Below are positions 8,966 to 19,162 of a stretch of DNA of 64,000 nt, piece by piece (position 1 is the first letter of the stretch; the number at the start of each line of letters is the position of its first letter). Made by a program: the position numbers and the translations under genes. Under the pieces are notes generated by a model. It was given only the letters and a program-made list of their open reading frames with translations, was not told the origin of the DNA and did not search any database. Source of the DNA: Bacteroidota bacterium (GTDB taxonomy: Bacteria > Bacteroidota > Bacteroidia > Chitinophagales > Chitinophagaceae); the NCBI GenBank assembly GCA_016715505.1, contig JADJZY010000032.1, positions 186,001 through 250,000 of the forward strand, given 5' to 3'.

Positions 8966-9748
8966 ATGAAATTATTGATGATAGAATGGATGAAGCTTAA
9001 AAAGTATTATACTTTTTGGATTTTGACCGGCATTTTTGGATTGCTGTATATTTTGTGGAATTACGGAATTGGAAGTAGCATGGTTTCCATCGGAAATGGC
9101 AATTTGGCCATTCTTTCCAAGTCGTATTCATTTCCGCAGGTGTGGAGTAATATGGGATTTATTTACAGTTGGTTTGTGATTTTTTTAGTGGTATTTATCA
9201 TCATTTCCATCTCCAATGAATTCACTTTTCGAACCAATCGACAACATATCATTGATGGGATGCACCGACTGGATTTTTTACATGCCAAAGCTATTTTAAT
9301 TTTGGCAATCAGTATAGGGGCGACTTTGTTTTTTTATCTGATTTCACTCATTTTTGGATTTGCCTATGGTGGAGGAAATATGTTTGATGAAAATAATTAT
9401 ATCTTATATGTGTTTATTTATACCTTGAACTACCTCTCTTTTGCCGCCTTACTTACTTTTTTTGTCAAACGGAGCGGTTTGAGTATCATTTTCTTTTTTG
9501 CGTATTTATTGGTTGAAACCATTTTTACCAATGTGATTAATAAAAAGCTGAATACCAGCGTTGGCAATTTTACCCCATTGCAAAGCAGTGACGAATTATT
9601 ACCTTTTCCTTTGCTGGATTCTTTGGGGAAAATGTCCGGATTAAGTCAGGAAGCCCTGCCTGCCATCTTGTATGTAGGCGTTTCTTTGGCTTATATATTG
9701 GTTTATTACCTGGTGGCTCGCCGTAAATTACTTCAATCCGACCTCTAA
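8966..9748 (+). CDS. ABC-2 type transporter permease
   Basis: A 260-residue membrane protein with about six hydrophobic segments, starting MKLLMIEWMKLKKYYTFW, the common beginning of Bacteroidota ABC-2 permeases (cytosolic MKxEWxKLK followed by TM1). It contains the cytosolic loop SISNEFTFRTNRQHIIDGMHR between TM2 and TM3, characteristic of ABC-2 permeases that contact the ATPase. It follows the ATPase gene and surely forms its transporter. The exported substrate cannot be inferred. Confidence 0.85.
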   Translation: MKLLMIEWMKLKKYYTFWILTGIFGLLYILWNYGIGSSMVSIGNGNLAILSKSYSFPQVWSNMGFIYSWFVIFLVVFIIISISNEFTFRTNRQHIIDGMHRLDFLHAKAILILAISIGATLFFYLISLIFGFAYGGGNMFDENNYILYVFIYTLNYLSFAALLTFFVKRSGLSIIFFFAYLLVETIFTNVINKKLNTSVGNFTPLQSSDELLPFPLLDSLGKMSGLSQEALPAILYVGVSLAYILVYYLVARRKLLQSDL

Positions 9749-9802
9749 GGCTTTAATCGCTTGTTTGTGAATAAATTAAGTAGGTTTTACCCCGAAAGCC
9801 AT

Positions 9803-9810
9803 TAATTTTG
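9803..9810 (+). promoter_or_regulatory. candidate -7 promoter element for the GH3-family gene
   Basis: TAATTTTG fits TAnnTTTG. It overlaps the most upstream possible TTG start of the downstream frame, which argues that translation starts later (TTG at 9832). No good -33 partner is seen, so this is only suggestive. Confidence 0.35.
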
Positions 9811-9831
9811 TCCACCCAAACAAACATTCAC

Positions 9832-11366
9832 TTGGCATTACTTGGTCACCTCATTAATCGGTCTCTTCGAATCCGTCAGCAATTTACGATACGGACGGGT
9901 ACACCTCGAAGTTATCAGATGCAGGTGTTAAATAGGCTTTTACGGAAGTCAAAAAATACCATGTTTGGGAAACACTATGATTTTGCCGAAATGTTATCAT
10001 CGCCTTCGGTGTACGCAGAGTTTAAAAAAAGAGTGCCCTTCCATAACTATAACCAAATGTATAATCGTTGGTGGAAGTTTTGTCAGGAAGGAGAAAGCAA
10101 TGTTTGCTGGCCGGGCAAGGTAAAATATTTTGCATTGAGTTCCGGTACGTCCGAAAGTGCCAGTAAGCATATTCCTGTTACGGATGATATGATTAAGTCG
10201 GTGAAGCGTGCAGGATTCAAACAATTCTACTCTATGCAGAATTTTGATTTGCCGGCGGATGTATTTGGAAAAGGAATTTTAATGCTCGGTGGTTCAACTT
10301 CCTTATATGAGAGAGGCGATTATTATGAAGGAGATATGAGCGGTATTAGTGCTAAAAAATGCCCCGTTGGTTATCTTTTTTATTTTACAAACCCGGTCAA
10401 AGTATTTCAAAACGTCCTCGTTGGGAAGATCGGATTAAATTGATTGTGCGCAAGGCACCCACTTGGAATGTAGGAACCGTATGCGGTGTCCCGGCCTGGG
10501 TTCAAATCGTTTTTGAAGAAATCATTCGTTATCATAAGGTCAATCATATTCATGAAATATGGCCCAATCTTTCCCTCTATATTCATGGCGGTGTTTCCTT
10601 CGAACCTTATCGCGAAAATTTTAAAAATCTTTTGGGTAAACCCATTACGTATATCGAAACCTATATGGCCTCCGAAGGTTCATTTGGGTTTCAGGCCCGA
10701 CCGGATACGCAGGGCATCAGATTGATCTTAAACAATGGCATCTTCTATGAATTTGTTCCATTTAATGAAAAAAACTTTTCGGATGATGGTGAGGTAAGGC
10801 CCGAAGCCAATGCCTATTTAATTCATGAAGTGGTTGAAGATACCGATTATGCCATCGTATTATCAACGGTAGCCGGTGCATGGCGTTATCTCATTGGTGA
10901 TGTGATTCGTTTTACTTCGGTGAAGAACGGAGAATTTATCATTGTTGGACGTACCAAACAATTTCTGAGTTTATGTGGCGAACACCTCAGTGTCGATAAC
11001 ATGAACAAAGCCATCGATGAGGTGCAGCGCAAAATGGGCATTACCATCAAGGAATTTACGGTAGCAGGTTATGTGCTGGACGGTCGCTTTGCGCATAAAT
11101 GGTATATCGGTTGTGATGAAGTGGTGGACGCCAACGCGATTTTACATTCGATTGATGAAAGCCTGAGGAAAATGAATGACGATTATGCCGTTGAGCGCGA
11201 ATCGGCCTTGCCCCACGTATTTATTGAAGTGTTGCCATCCAAACATTTTATCGAATTTTTACATGCCACCGGAAAATTTGGAGCCATGAATAAATTCCCC
11301 CGTGTTCTAAAAAATGGCAACTTAGAAAATTGGAATAATTTCCTCGCTAAAATGGCGGTACAGTAA
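9832..11366 (+). CDS. GH3-family acyl-adenylating / amido synthetase-like protein (frameshifted)
   Basis: GH3 proteins belong to the ANL adenylating superfamily; the plant enzymes join amino acids to jasmonate or auxin, while the bacterial members are mostly uncharacterised. Motifs visible are the N-terminal GKHYDF, the P-loop-like FALSSGTSES, then GGVSFEPYRENF, YMASEGSFGFQ, FYEFVPFNE, TVAGAWRYLIGDVIRF and GRTKQFLSLCGEHLS, in family order. The frame breaks at about 10390-10440 near T-runs; the halves join into about 510 residues, the usual length. The start TTG at 9832 gives MALLGHLINRSL, matching the family N-terminus; the TTG at 9808 overlaps a -7 element. The stop overlaps the next start (TAATG). 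The substrate is unknown. Confidence 0.85.
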
Positions 11367-13226
11367 TGAGGCTCTTTTCCCGAATCTTTTTTATCGCAGC
11401 CCTCATCATCGGATTCGTTTATACCTTTTTTTACGGCCGCGAAAAATATACGTTTTATGGAGATGCCGTCGGCTATTATTCTTATTTACCTTCTCTGTTT
11501 ATTTATGACAATTTAGGCAAGGTAGATAGTATTCCAACGAATATGCAAATACCGCCCGATGTGGAATGGGCGATGAAGTATCAACGAGAAGCAGGTTTAA
11601 AATCGGAATCGGGTCATATTATCAATCAGTATACCTGCGGCATGGCTATTTTGGAATGGCCCTTTTTTATGATGGCCCATGCCTCCGCAAAAATGTTGGG
11701 TCAGCCCGTCAATGCGTATTCCTGGCCCTATGATTATGCCATCAAATTGAGCAGTTTTGTGTATTTGCTGCTGGGTTTTTTCTTTACCTATCGAATCCTT
11801 CGCCGCAAAGTTTCTTCGCCAATAGCGCTGATTACTTTGGCTTTGTTACTCTTAGGAAGCAATTTGTTTTGGTTCTCTTTTGAGCAAGCCGGCATGTCGC
11901 ATATTCCACTGTTTTTTCTTTATGCGGCATTCATCTGGTTCACTTTAAAAATTCATGATGCCTGGAAGCAAGGTTCAAATATTTCATGGCTTCATTTCAT
12001 CGCTCTGGGACTGAGTTCCGGGATGATGGTTCTCATCAGACCTTCGGATATCGTGTTATTACTGATATTTCCTTTATACGGCCTCATGAACCGGCAAACA
12101 CTTCAGCAAAAATGGAAGTGGATACAACAATCTTGGAAAGGCGTACTCCTGGCAGCATTTTGTGCCTTTGTATTATGGATTCCCCAACTCTGGTATTGGA
12201 AAACATTCACAGGACATTGGTTTTTTGATAGTTATAAAGGGCAGTCTTTTGAGTGGTCATTTAAACATTATTTAGATGGATTATTCGGAGGAGGCAATGG
12301 ATGGTTGATGTATTCGCCCCTCATGATTTTAAGTTTATTGGGTTTGTTGTTTCGTGAAAAATTGAAAAATTGGATACCCGGTATTCCAATCATTTTCGTA
12401 CTGTACACCTTTATCATTTATTCGTGGTGGTGTTATTTTTATATCAATGGTTTTGGCTCACGTCCCATGATTCATATGTATGCATTGCTGGCTATTCCAT
12501 TGTCTTTGGTGATAGAATGGCTTTTGCTAAAAGAAACTGGATGACTTGGTTATTGGGATTTTTATTTTACTCAGTCTGTGGTTGAATATTCATTTTTCTA
12601 TTTTGCAGCATGAAGGTTTTTTAATCACCGAAAATTCTTCCTGGCGTTATAACTTGTCTATGCTGTTTAAAAGTCAAAGTCGCATTGAGGAAATTTTATT
12701 GCTGGATTTGGAACCTCAACCAGATGAATCTACCATGCAATTCAAACGAGTTCTGACCTATTCTGACTACAACGATTCAGTAAAAAATTATTTTCGATCG
12801 GATGTGATGAATGGCAGTCCTTATTTTATTCGTATTCCGGAGGGGGATGAATTTGGACCGGAAATGATTCGTTATCCTTTGCCGGAAGGGGTTCAAGGAG
12901 GACAGTGGTTAAAATGTAGCGGACGATTTTTAAATCGAATTGCTAATCTGGATACTTATATGTCGCCTAAGTTGGTGTTAGAAATTAAGCAAGGTGAAGA
13001 ATCCATTGCCTGGCAGGGAACCCGTATCGCCAATAAAATTGGAAAACGAAACAGCCGGGATATTCTCCAACAAAATAAAGGGGTGGTGAACCAATGGGGT
13101 GAAGTGAGTTTCTTTGTTCAATTGCCTGCCAAAGTAAAACCGGGTGATGAATGTCAGTTAAAAATATGGAACCTCGATCGATATGCCTTCGATTACGATG
13201 ATTTAAAAATAGAATGGTGGCAATAA
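11366..13226 (+). CDS. large multi-pass membrane protein, glycosyltransferase-39-like (frameshifted)
   Basis: About 620 residues once the break near 12530 (AAAAG run) is bridged. The first about 400 residues have around ten hydrophobic segments and an early acidic loop GDAVGYYSYLPSLFIYD, reminiscent of polyprenyl-phosphate-dependent (GT39/ArnT-type) glycosyltransferases, where such a loop holds the catalytic Asp. The segment LDGLFGGGNGWLMYSPLM also recurs in that group. After the last hydrophobic segment (VIGIFILLSLWLNIHFSIL) comes a soluble, beta-rich domain of about 200 residues, probably periplasmic. The start overlaps the GH3 stop, implying coupling. Enzyme class is an inference; activity unknown. 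Confidence 0.7.
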
Positions 13227-13254
13227 ACCCACGATTTCTAAGAAATAAAAAATT

Positions 13255-14034
13255 TTAGAAGATCGTAAAATCATCTACATCTTTCAGAAATGGAAATGTG
13301 TCCCGAACCTGATTGATTTCATCTCTTCGTAAAGCGATATTAAAAACCTCTTCTTTGTTTTCTCCGAGGTATAAAAATTTCCCTTCAGGATTTACAACAC
13401 ACGAAGCCCCATTATAGGAGATTTGATTTCCATCTTCACCAACCCTGTTGACCGCCACTACATAACATTGGTTTTCAATAGCCCTTGCTTGTAATAAAGT
13501 TTTCCAGGCTACAATGCGCGATTCAGGCCAATTGGCGACGACCAACAAAACATCGTAAGGCTCATGGGGTTGTTGCCGACACCACACAGGAAAACGCAGA
13601 TCATAACAAATTACAGGACGAATTTTCCATCCTTTTACACTGGCAACCAATTTACTTTCGCTTGCTTGAAAGGCTTCATTTTCTTTCGCATAACTGAATA
13701 AATGGCGCTTATCGTAAAAGCCCATTTGCCCATCCGGTTGCATCCAAATCAATCGGTTAAAACGTTGTTCCCCTTCATGTATCATTAGGCTTCCTGTTAA
13801 AATGATGCGGTTTTCTTTAGCCGTTTGCTTCATCCATTCCACACTTTCTCCATCCATGGGTTCCGACAAATCTTTGGCATGCATACTGAATCCTTTATTA
13901 AACATTTCAGGGAGTGCCACAATCTCTGTTTTTCCGGCAAGGGGTTTTATTTTTTCTGAGAAATTTTCAAGATTTGACTTTTTATTTTCCCATTTTAAAT
14001 CGCTCTGAACAAGGGTGAATTTTAACTCAGGCAT
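13255..14034 (-). CDS. carbon-nitrogen hydrolase, omega-amidase (YafV/Nit2) type
   Basis: A nitrilase-superfamily amidase of 259 residues. The catalytic triad is visible: Glu43 in VALPEMFNKGF, Lys109 in YDKRHLFSY and Cys143 in PVICYDLRFPVW. The Lys-Arg-His-Leu-Phe and YDLRFP motifs point to the omega-amidase branch, which hydrolyses 2-oxoglutaramate or 2-oxosuccinamate, metabolite-repair products of transamination. Its start overlaps the end of recX by 8 bases, so the two are probably translated from one mRNA. It is convergent with the membrane protein gene. Confidence 0.88.
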   Translation of the reverse strand: MPELKFTLVQSDLKWENKKSNLENFSEKIKPLAGKTEIVALPEMFNKGFSMHAKDLSEPMDGESVEWMKQTAKENRIILTGSLMIHEGEQRFNRLIWMQPDGQMGFYDKRHLFSYAKENEAFQASESKLVASVKGWKIRPVICYDLRFPVWCRQQPHEPYDVLLVVANWPESRIVAWKTLLQARAIENQCYVVAVNRVGEDGNQISYNGASCVVNPEGKFLYLGENKEEVFNIALRRDEINQVRDTFPFLKDVDDFTIF

Positions 14035-14497
14035 ATTGATTTTCTTTTAAATAAGTTTTAATAAGATCTTGAATCAAATCGGATTCAAAACCTTTCTGTA
14101 ACAAATATTGGCTCAGTTTTTTGAATAAAACAAATTGATTTTTTTCAGACTGAAGCAAAGCATGTTTTTTTTCGATCAAGCGAAGTATGGTTTTTTCATA
14201 ATCTGAACCATCGATTTCCTGCATGGCTTTGCGGATACAATATTCCGAAACATCATGTTGTTTGAGTAACTGACGAATTTTTATCCGTCCCCAGTTTTTT
14301 AAATAAAATTTCCCCCGGGCAATACTGCAAGCAAATCGCTCCTCATTCAAATAATTTTCATCAATCAAAATAGTCAGGATGTTTTCCAGCTCCAGACCGT
14401 AAATTTTTAATTCCAGTAATTTACTTCTGACTTCCTGATGACTTCTCTCCTGATAAGCGCAAAAATGTTTTATTTTCTGAAGAGCCACCTGATTCAT
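14027..14497 (-). CDS. recX: regulatory protein RecX
   Basis: RecX binds RecA filaments and limits strand exchange. The 156-residue product is made of three-helix repeats as in the family; diagnostic stretches are YQERSHQEVRSKLLEL, INENYL-like IDENYLNEERFA and FYLKNWGRIKIRQLLKQ. It lies immediately downstream of the helicase gene (6 bases after its stop) and overlaps the omega-amidase gene, so pcrA-recX-amidase looks like an operon. recA is not in the window. Confidence 0.9.
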   Translation of the reverse strand: MNQVALQKIKHFCAYQERSHQEVRSKLLELKIYGLELENILTILIDENYLNEERFACSIARGKFYLKNWGRIKIRQLLKQHDVSEYCIRKAMQEIDGSDYEKTILRLIEKKHALLQSEKNQFVLFKKLSQYLLQKGFESDLIQDLIKTYLKENQYA

Positions 14498-14502
14498 GGG
14501 AT

Positions 14503-16763
14503 TTAGACAATTTTTAATTTTGCATAATTCAGCATGATTTTTTTTGAGCCGGCTCCACTAAAATCAATCACTGCTATTTTATTGGCAGCGGGGCCTTCCA
14601 GACTAACTATCGTACCAAATCCAAATCGTTCATGTTCCACCCGCATGCCTTGTTCGAAGGAGGAGGGAGCATCGGCTTTAAAATCCGCTGAAACGGTGTG
14701 TTGGAAATTGGCAGGAGCAGGTGTTTTTTTCTGTTGAATTTCAGCTGCAGACGATGCCGGAGTGGACTTCGAAAAAAGAGTAGACCGGGGTTTTTGTTTG
14801 GCAGTTAAACTTAAGTCGGTCAGTTCTGCAGGTAGTTCATCTAAAAATCGACTGGGGTCATTTTGAACCAGACTACCAAACCGGTAACGATTATTGGCAT
14901 TGGTAATCCAAAGTTTTCTTTGGCACGGGTAATGGCCACGTAAAAAGTCGACGTTCTTCCTCCAGATCTTCTTTGTCGTACATACTCATGCTACTGGGGA
15001 AAATGTTTTCTTCCAATCCCACTAAAAACACAAGGAAATTCCAATCCCTTAGAAGCATGTACGGTCATTAATTTAACCACATCTTCATCCTCGTCGCCTT
15101 CCTTATCTGCATCCGTTAATAAAGTGATTTGCTGCAGATAACTGCCCAGATTGCGTTCGACCAATTCGCCGTCTTCCGTGGGTGTTTCGGTATATTCTTT
15201 AATGGAGTTGAGTAATTCCTGAATATTTTCATAACGAGCAAGTCCTTCTACTGTTTTATCGGAGTAGAGTTCCTTAATTAACTGACTACTTTTACCCAGT
15301 TCATAAGCAATTTCGTAAGCGTTTTTTTTGTCCAGGCAGGATTGATAATAACGGATCATCGTTACAAAATCCTGAATGGAACTCAAGGTGCTACCTTTCA
15401 TTCCAAATTCACCGGCCCGGTTGAGCGTCTCCCATAAAGTGGTTTGATTTTCATCTGCACTTAAAGCAAGTTTAGTGATACTGCTTGCTCCAATGCCACG
15501 GGTAGGGTAGTTGATGATTCTTTTAAGGGCTTCTTCATCATTGGGGTTGACGAGGATGCGTAAGTAAGCAATAAAGTCTTTAATTTCTTTGCGTTGATAA
15601 AACGAGAGCCCGCCGTAAATTCGATATCGAATATTTGAGCGCCTCAAGGATTCTTCAAACGAACGGCTTTGTGCATTGGTGCGGTACAATATGGCAAATT
15701 CCTTATTACTCAGATGGTAACGAAGCTTTTGTTCCATGATGGCATCTGCAACAAATTTGCCTTCATCATTATCGGTGAAGGTGCTGGCCACAATAATTTT
15801 ATCACCCTGTTGTTTGTCGGTCCAAAGTTCCTTTTTAATTTGATTTTCATTGCGGGTGATGACTTCATTGGCCGCCTTTAAAATGGTGGAGGTACTGCGG
15901 TAATTCTGTTCCAGTTTGATAATCCGCACATCCCCGTAATCTTTCTGAAATTGAAAAATATTTTCCATACTGGCTCCGCGGAACGAATAAATGCTTTGGG
16001 CGTCATCACCCACCACGCAAATATTTTCATGCATGGCTCCCAATAATTTGATGATGCGATATTGTGCCAGGTTGGTATCTTGATACTCATCAATCATGAC
16101 ATAACGAAACTTATGTTGATACTTACTCAATGCGTCTGCTGAATTGGTCAATAAAGCGTACATATTCACCAGTAAATCATCAAAATCCATAGCACCATTT
16201 CGAAAACAACGTTTGCTGTAGGATTCAAAAATTTCGCCAATCAGCGGGCGGTTACTTCGGGCATCTTCCTGCTGAATATGCTGATCGTGTTGATATTCCT
16301 TATAAGTGTACAAATTATTCTTTGCGGCAGAAATTCGATTATAGACGAATGCAGGTTTGTAATGTTTTTCATCCAATCCCTTTTCCTTGATAATGGTTTT
16401 GAGCACATTTTTGGCGTCATCTGTATCATAAATCGTAAAATTGGCAGGATATCCCAAACGTTCCGCTTCGATGCGAAGAATACGTGCAAATACAGAGTGA
16501 AAAGTGCCGATGTATAAATTACGGGCATCGGAATTGCCCAACATGTGTTCAATCCGTTCTTTCATTTCCTTGGCGGCCTTATTGGTAAAGGTCAATGCCA
16601 ATATTCGAAACGCATCTACACCTAATTGCAGCAAATGCGCAATTCGGGTGGTTAATACTTTGGTTTTTCCTGAACCAGCTCCGGCTACAATCATCAAAGG
16701 TCCTTCCGTATGCAATACAGCCTGTTTTTGCTGTTCATTCAGGGAAGATAAATAATCCTGCAT
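14503..16763 (-). CDS. pcrA: UvrD/PcrA-type superfamily 1 DNA helicase (frameshifted at the C-terminus)
   Basis: A 3'-5' DNA helicase used in repair and replication. The N-terminal LNEQQKQAV (Q motif), IVAGAGSGKTKVL (Walker A), FTNKAAKEM, the Walker B region IDEYQDTN, GDDAQSIYSFRGA and VKLMTVHASKGLEFP are all present. The raw frame stops at 14991, but three one-base corrections at homopolymer runs (near 15022, 14946 and 14922) restore LVGLEENIFPS, RRLFYVAITRA and LWITNANNRYRFG and carry the frame to a natural TAA at 14503-14505, just before recX. The Met at 16763 begins the conserved region; only about 5 bases separate it from a -7 element. Confidence 0.93.
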
Positions 16764-16767
16764 CCGG

Positions 16768-16775
16768 CAAATGTA
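16768..16775 (-). promoter_or_regulatory. -7 promoter element of pcrA, very short leader
   Basis: TACATTTG on the minus strand matches TAnnTTTG and ends only four bases before the ATG at 16763, so the mRNA would be leaderless or nearly so. No good -33 is seen. Confidence 0.45.
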
Positions 16776-16867
16776 AGTCGGGCAACCTGTTTTATTTTCA
16801 CTTGCAAATACACAATGCGTGGATAAGTGAAAGTTAGGCAAAAATCAATCCAAGCCGAAGAATTATT

Positions 16868-17998
16868 TTAGAGTCGTTGCATATATTTTTTAATGGCTCC
16901 GGGTTTCCAGTCTGAAAAAGTCCCTGCCAAAATATGTTTACGTGCCTCTCCGACCAAGTGCAGATAGAACGATAAATTTTGTATGCTGGCCAATTGTAAA
17001 CCCAATAATTCGCCGGCTGCAAACAAATGTCGGAGATAAGCCTTGCTGTAATTTTTACTCGCAAATGAGCTTAATCCGGGATCCACCACACTAAAGTCGT
17101 TTTCCCATTTTTTATTTTTGATATTGATGATCCCTTCAGTGGTAAACAGCATGCCATTCCGCCCGTTTCTTGTGGGCATCACGCAATCAAACATATCAAT
17201 ACCGAGTGCAATATTTTCAAGAATATTGGCCGGAGTGCCAACGCCCATTAAATATCGGGGTTTATCGGCGGGTAAAATATTACAAACCAGTTCACACATT
17301 TCATACATCATCTCATCGGGTTCGCCTACACTCAGTCCGCCAATGGCATTCCCATCACAGCCCATATTGGCAATAAATTCGGCACTCGCCATGCGTAAAT
17401 CCTTGTAAGTACTGCCTTGCACGATAGGAAACAAACTCTGTCGATGTTCATATAAAGGTAAATGGCTGTCATGATGGGCAACACATCGGCTCAGCCATCG
17501 ATGGGTCAGCTCCATAGATTGTCGGGCATATCCATATTCACATGGGTAGGGCGTACACTCATCAAAGGCCATAATGATATCAGCACCAATACTGCGTTGA
17601 ATATCCATGACATTTTCGGGCGTGAATAAATGTTTACTGCCATCAATATGTGAACGAAATTCCACGCCTTCTTCCCGGATCTTTCGGATACCGCTTAAAC
17701 TAAACACCTGAAAACCACCACTATCGGTGAGGATGGGTTTTGACCAATGATTAAATTTGTGCAAACCACCGGCTTGCTCCAAAATAGAGGTTCCGGGTCG
17801 TAAATAAAGATGATAGGTATTTCCCAGTATAATTTGGGCATGTATTTCTTGTTCCAGTTGTTCCTGGGTGACGCCTTTCACCGATCCAACGGTACCAACG
17901 GGCATAAAAATCGGTGTTTCGATCAGTCCATGGTCTGTGCTCAGAATACCTGCTCTGGCTTTTGATGCTTTATCGGTATGAAGTAGTTGAAATTCCAT
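16868..17998 (-). CDS. tgt: tRNA-guanine transglycosylase (zinc ligands absent)
   Basis: Exchanges guanine-34 of tRNA(Asp, Asn, His, Tyr) for preQ1 during queuosine synthesis. 376 residues, intact. Active-site motifs are TDSGGFQVFS (Asp92), QGSTYKDLR, GGLSVGEP and the nucleophile segment GIDMFDCVMPTRNGRNG (267-283). The zinc region is unusual: where Escherichia coli and Zymomonas TGT have C-x-C-x-x-C, this protein reads DPGLSSFASKNYSKAYLRHL (about 307-326) with Ser or Phe instead of Cys. From memory other Bacteroidota TGTs look similar. The ATG at 17998 is 25 bases from the divergent glycosyltransferase ATG. Confidence 0.95.
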   Translation of the reverse strand: MEFQLLHTDKASKARAGILSTDHGLIETPIFMPVGTVGSVKGVTQEQLEQEIHAQIILGNTYHLYLRPGTSILEQAGGLHKFNHWSKPILTDSGGFQVFSLSGIRKIREEGVEFRSHIDGSKHLFTPENVMDIQRSIGADIIMAFDECTPYPCEYGYARQSMELTHRWLSRCVAHHDSHLPLYEHRQSLFPIVQGSTYKDLRMASAEFIANMGCDGNAIGGLSVGEPDEMMYEMCELVCNILPADKPRYLMGVGTPANILENIALGIDMFDCVMPTRNGRNGMLFTTEGIINIKNKKWENDFSVVDPGLSSFASKNYSKAYLRHLFAAGELLGLQLASIQNLSFYLHLVGEARKHILAGTFSDWKPGAIKKYMQRL

Positions 17999-18017
17999 CT
18001 ATTTACTTGTACTTTTG
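17987..18017 (+). promoter_or_regulatory. promoter of the glycosyltransferase gene (leaderless)
   Basis: TTG (17987-17989), a 20-base spacer and TACTTTTG (18010-18017) form a full Bacteroidota promoter (TTTG/TTG - N19-21 - TAnnTTTG). The -33 lies within the first codons of the divergent tgt gene. The next ATG on the plus strand is at 18024, six bases after the -7 element, so transcription would begin at or next to the start codon. Confidence 0.6.
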
Positions 18018-18023
18018 GCGGCT

Positions 18024-19162
18024 ATGAATTTCTGGACCTTGGATTTCCTCGCAGTAGCCCTGATGGCTCTGTTTGTTTTGATTCAGTTGTTCTATTACGT
18101 GTTTTTTTCGCTCGTTTAGCATTTTACCGCAAAGATGAAACAGTGCCTGCTGATACACCTTTTCCGGTAAGTTTAATCATTTGTGCGTTTAATGAGGAGG
18201 CAAATCTAAAGAAAAATCTGCCTTTGTGGTTGTCGCAACAATATCACAAAAACGGTCGTCCCTTTTATGAAGTCATTGTAGTGAATGATAATTCAGAGGA
18301 TGATAGCTTTTATCTGTTGAATCAGATGAAGGAAAAGTATCCACATTTGCATGTGGTTCATCTCACCCAGGAGGCTAAACTCATTCCGGGTAAAAAATTT
18401 CCACTGAGTATGGGCATTAAATCGGCCCGTTTTGAACATTTGTTATTAACGGATGCAGATTGCGAACCTGCCGGTGAACAATGGTTATCGCGCATGGCGA
18501 GAGGCTTTGAAGGAAATAAAACGGTGGTCTTGGGTTACAGTCCTTATATCAAATATCCAGGTTGGCTCAACAAAAAAATCCGCTTCGAAACCTTATTAAC
18601 TGCTATTCAATACCTATCGTATGCTTTGGCTCGGATACCTTATATGGGTGTGGGGCGTAATCTGGCTTATGTCAAAACCTTGTTTAATGCCAACAAAGGA
18701 TTTTCATCCCATCACCATATTATTTCCGGAGATGATGATTTGTTTATTAATCAGGTGGCAAAAGGGAAATTGACCAAAGTGGTGATTCATCCGGAAGCTT
18801 TTACCCGATCAGAGCCAAAAAAGACGAATGAGCATTGGCGATTTCAAAAAAGAAGGCATTTGAGCACAGGTAAATACTATCAGCGAAAACATCAGTTTTT
18901 ATTGGGTTTGTATGCCATGAGTCATTTCCTGTTTTGGTTGAGTATCATTCCTTGTATTTTATTTCATCAATGGTACCTGATAGCTATTGGTTTATTTTTG
19001 TTCAGGTGGCTGGTGCAATTTGTTATCTTTGAAAGATGCTGTAAACTATTGGATGAAAAGGATTTAGTGCCCTTGATTTGGGTATTTGATCTTTGGTTAC
19101 TTTTTTATAATCTGGCCAATTTGCCGGCAATACTCTTTAAAACAAATAGAAGTTGGAAATAA
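18024..19162 (+). CDS. membrane-bound family 2 glycosyltransferase (one-base insertion near the N-terminus)
   Basis: A processive-type GT2 with an N-terminal membrane anchor. Reading from the ATG at 18024 gives a hydrophobic helix (FLAVALMALFVLIQLFYYV). An extra T in the run at 18102-18108 must be removed to join it to ..ARLAFYRKDETVPAD. Catalytic motifs are VSLIICAFNEE, VVNDNSEDDS, TDADCEP and GDDDLFINQVA, followed by RFQKRRHLSTGKYY (Q/RxxRW-like) and two C-terminal hydrophobic segments. Layout resembles chitin-synthase or N-acetylglucosaminyltransferase-like GT2 enzymes, but product and acceptor are unknown. It overlaps rsmG by 10 bases. Confidence 0.85.

Noticed and set aside
9808..9831. 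TTG at 9808 as start of the GH3-family protein
   Set aside because: It overlaps TAATTTTG and adds residues before the family N-terminus; TTG 9832 fits better.
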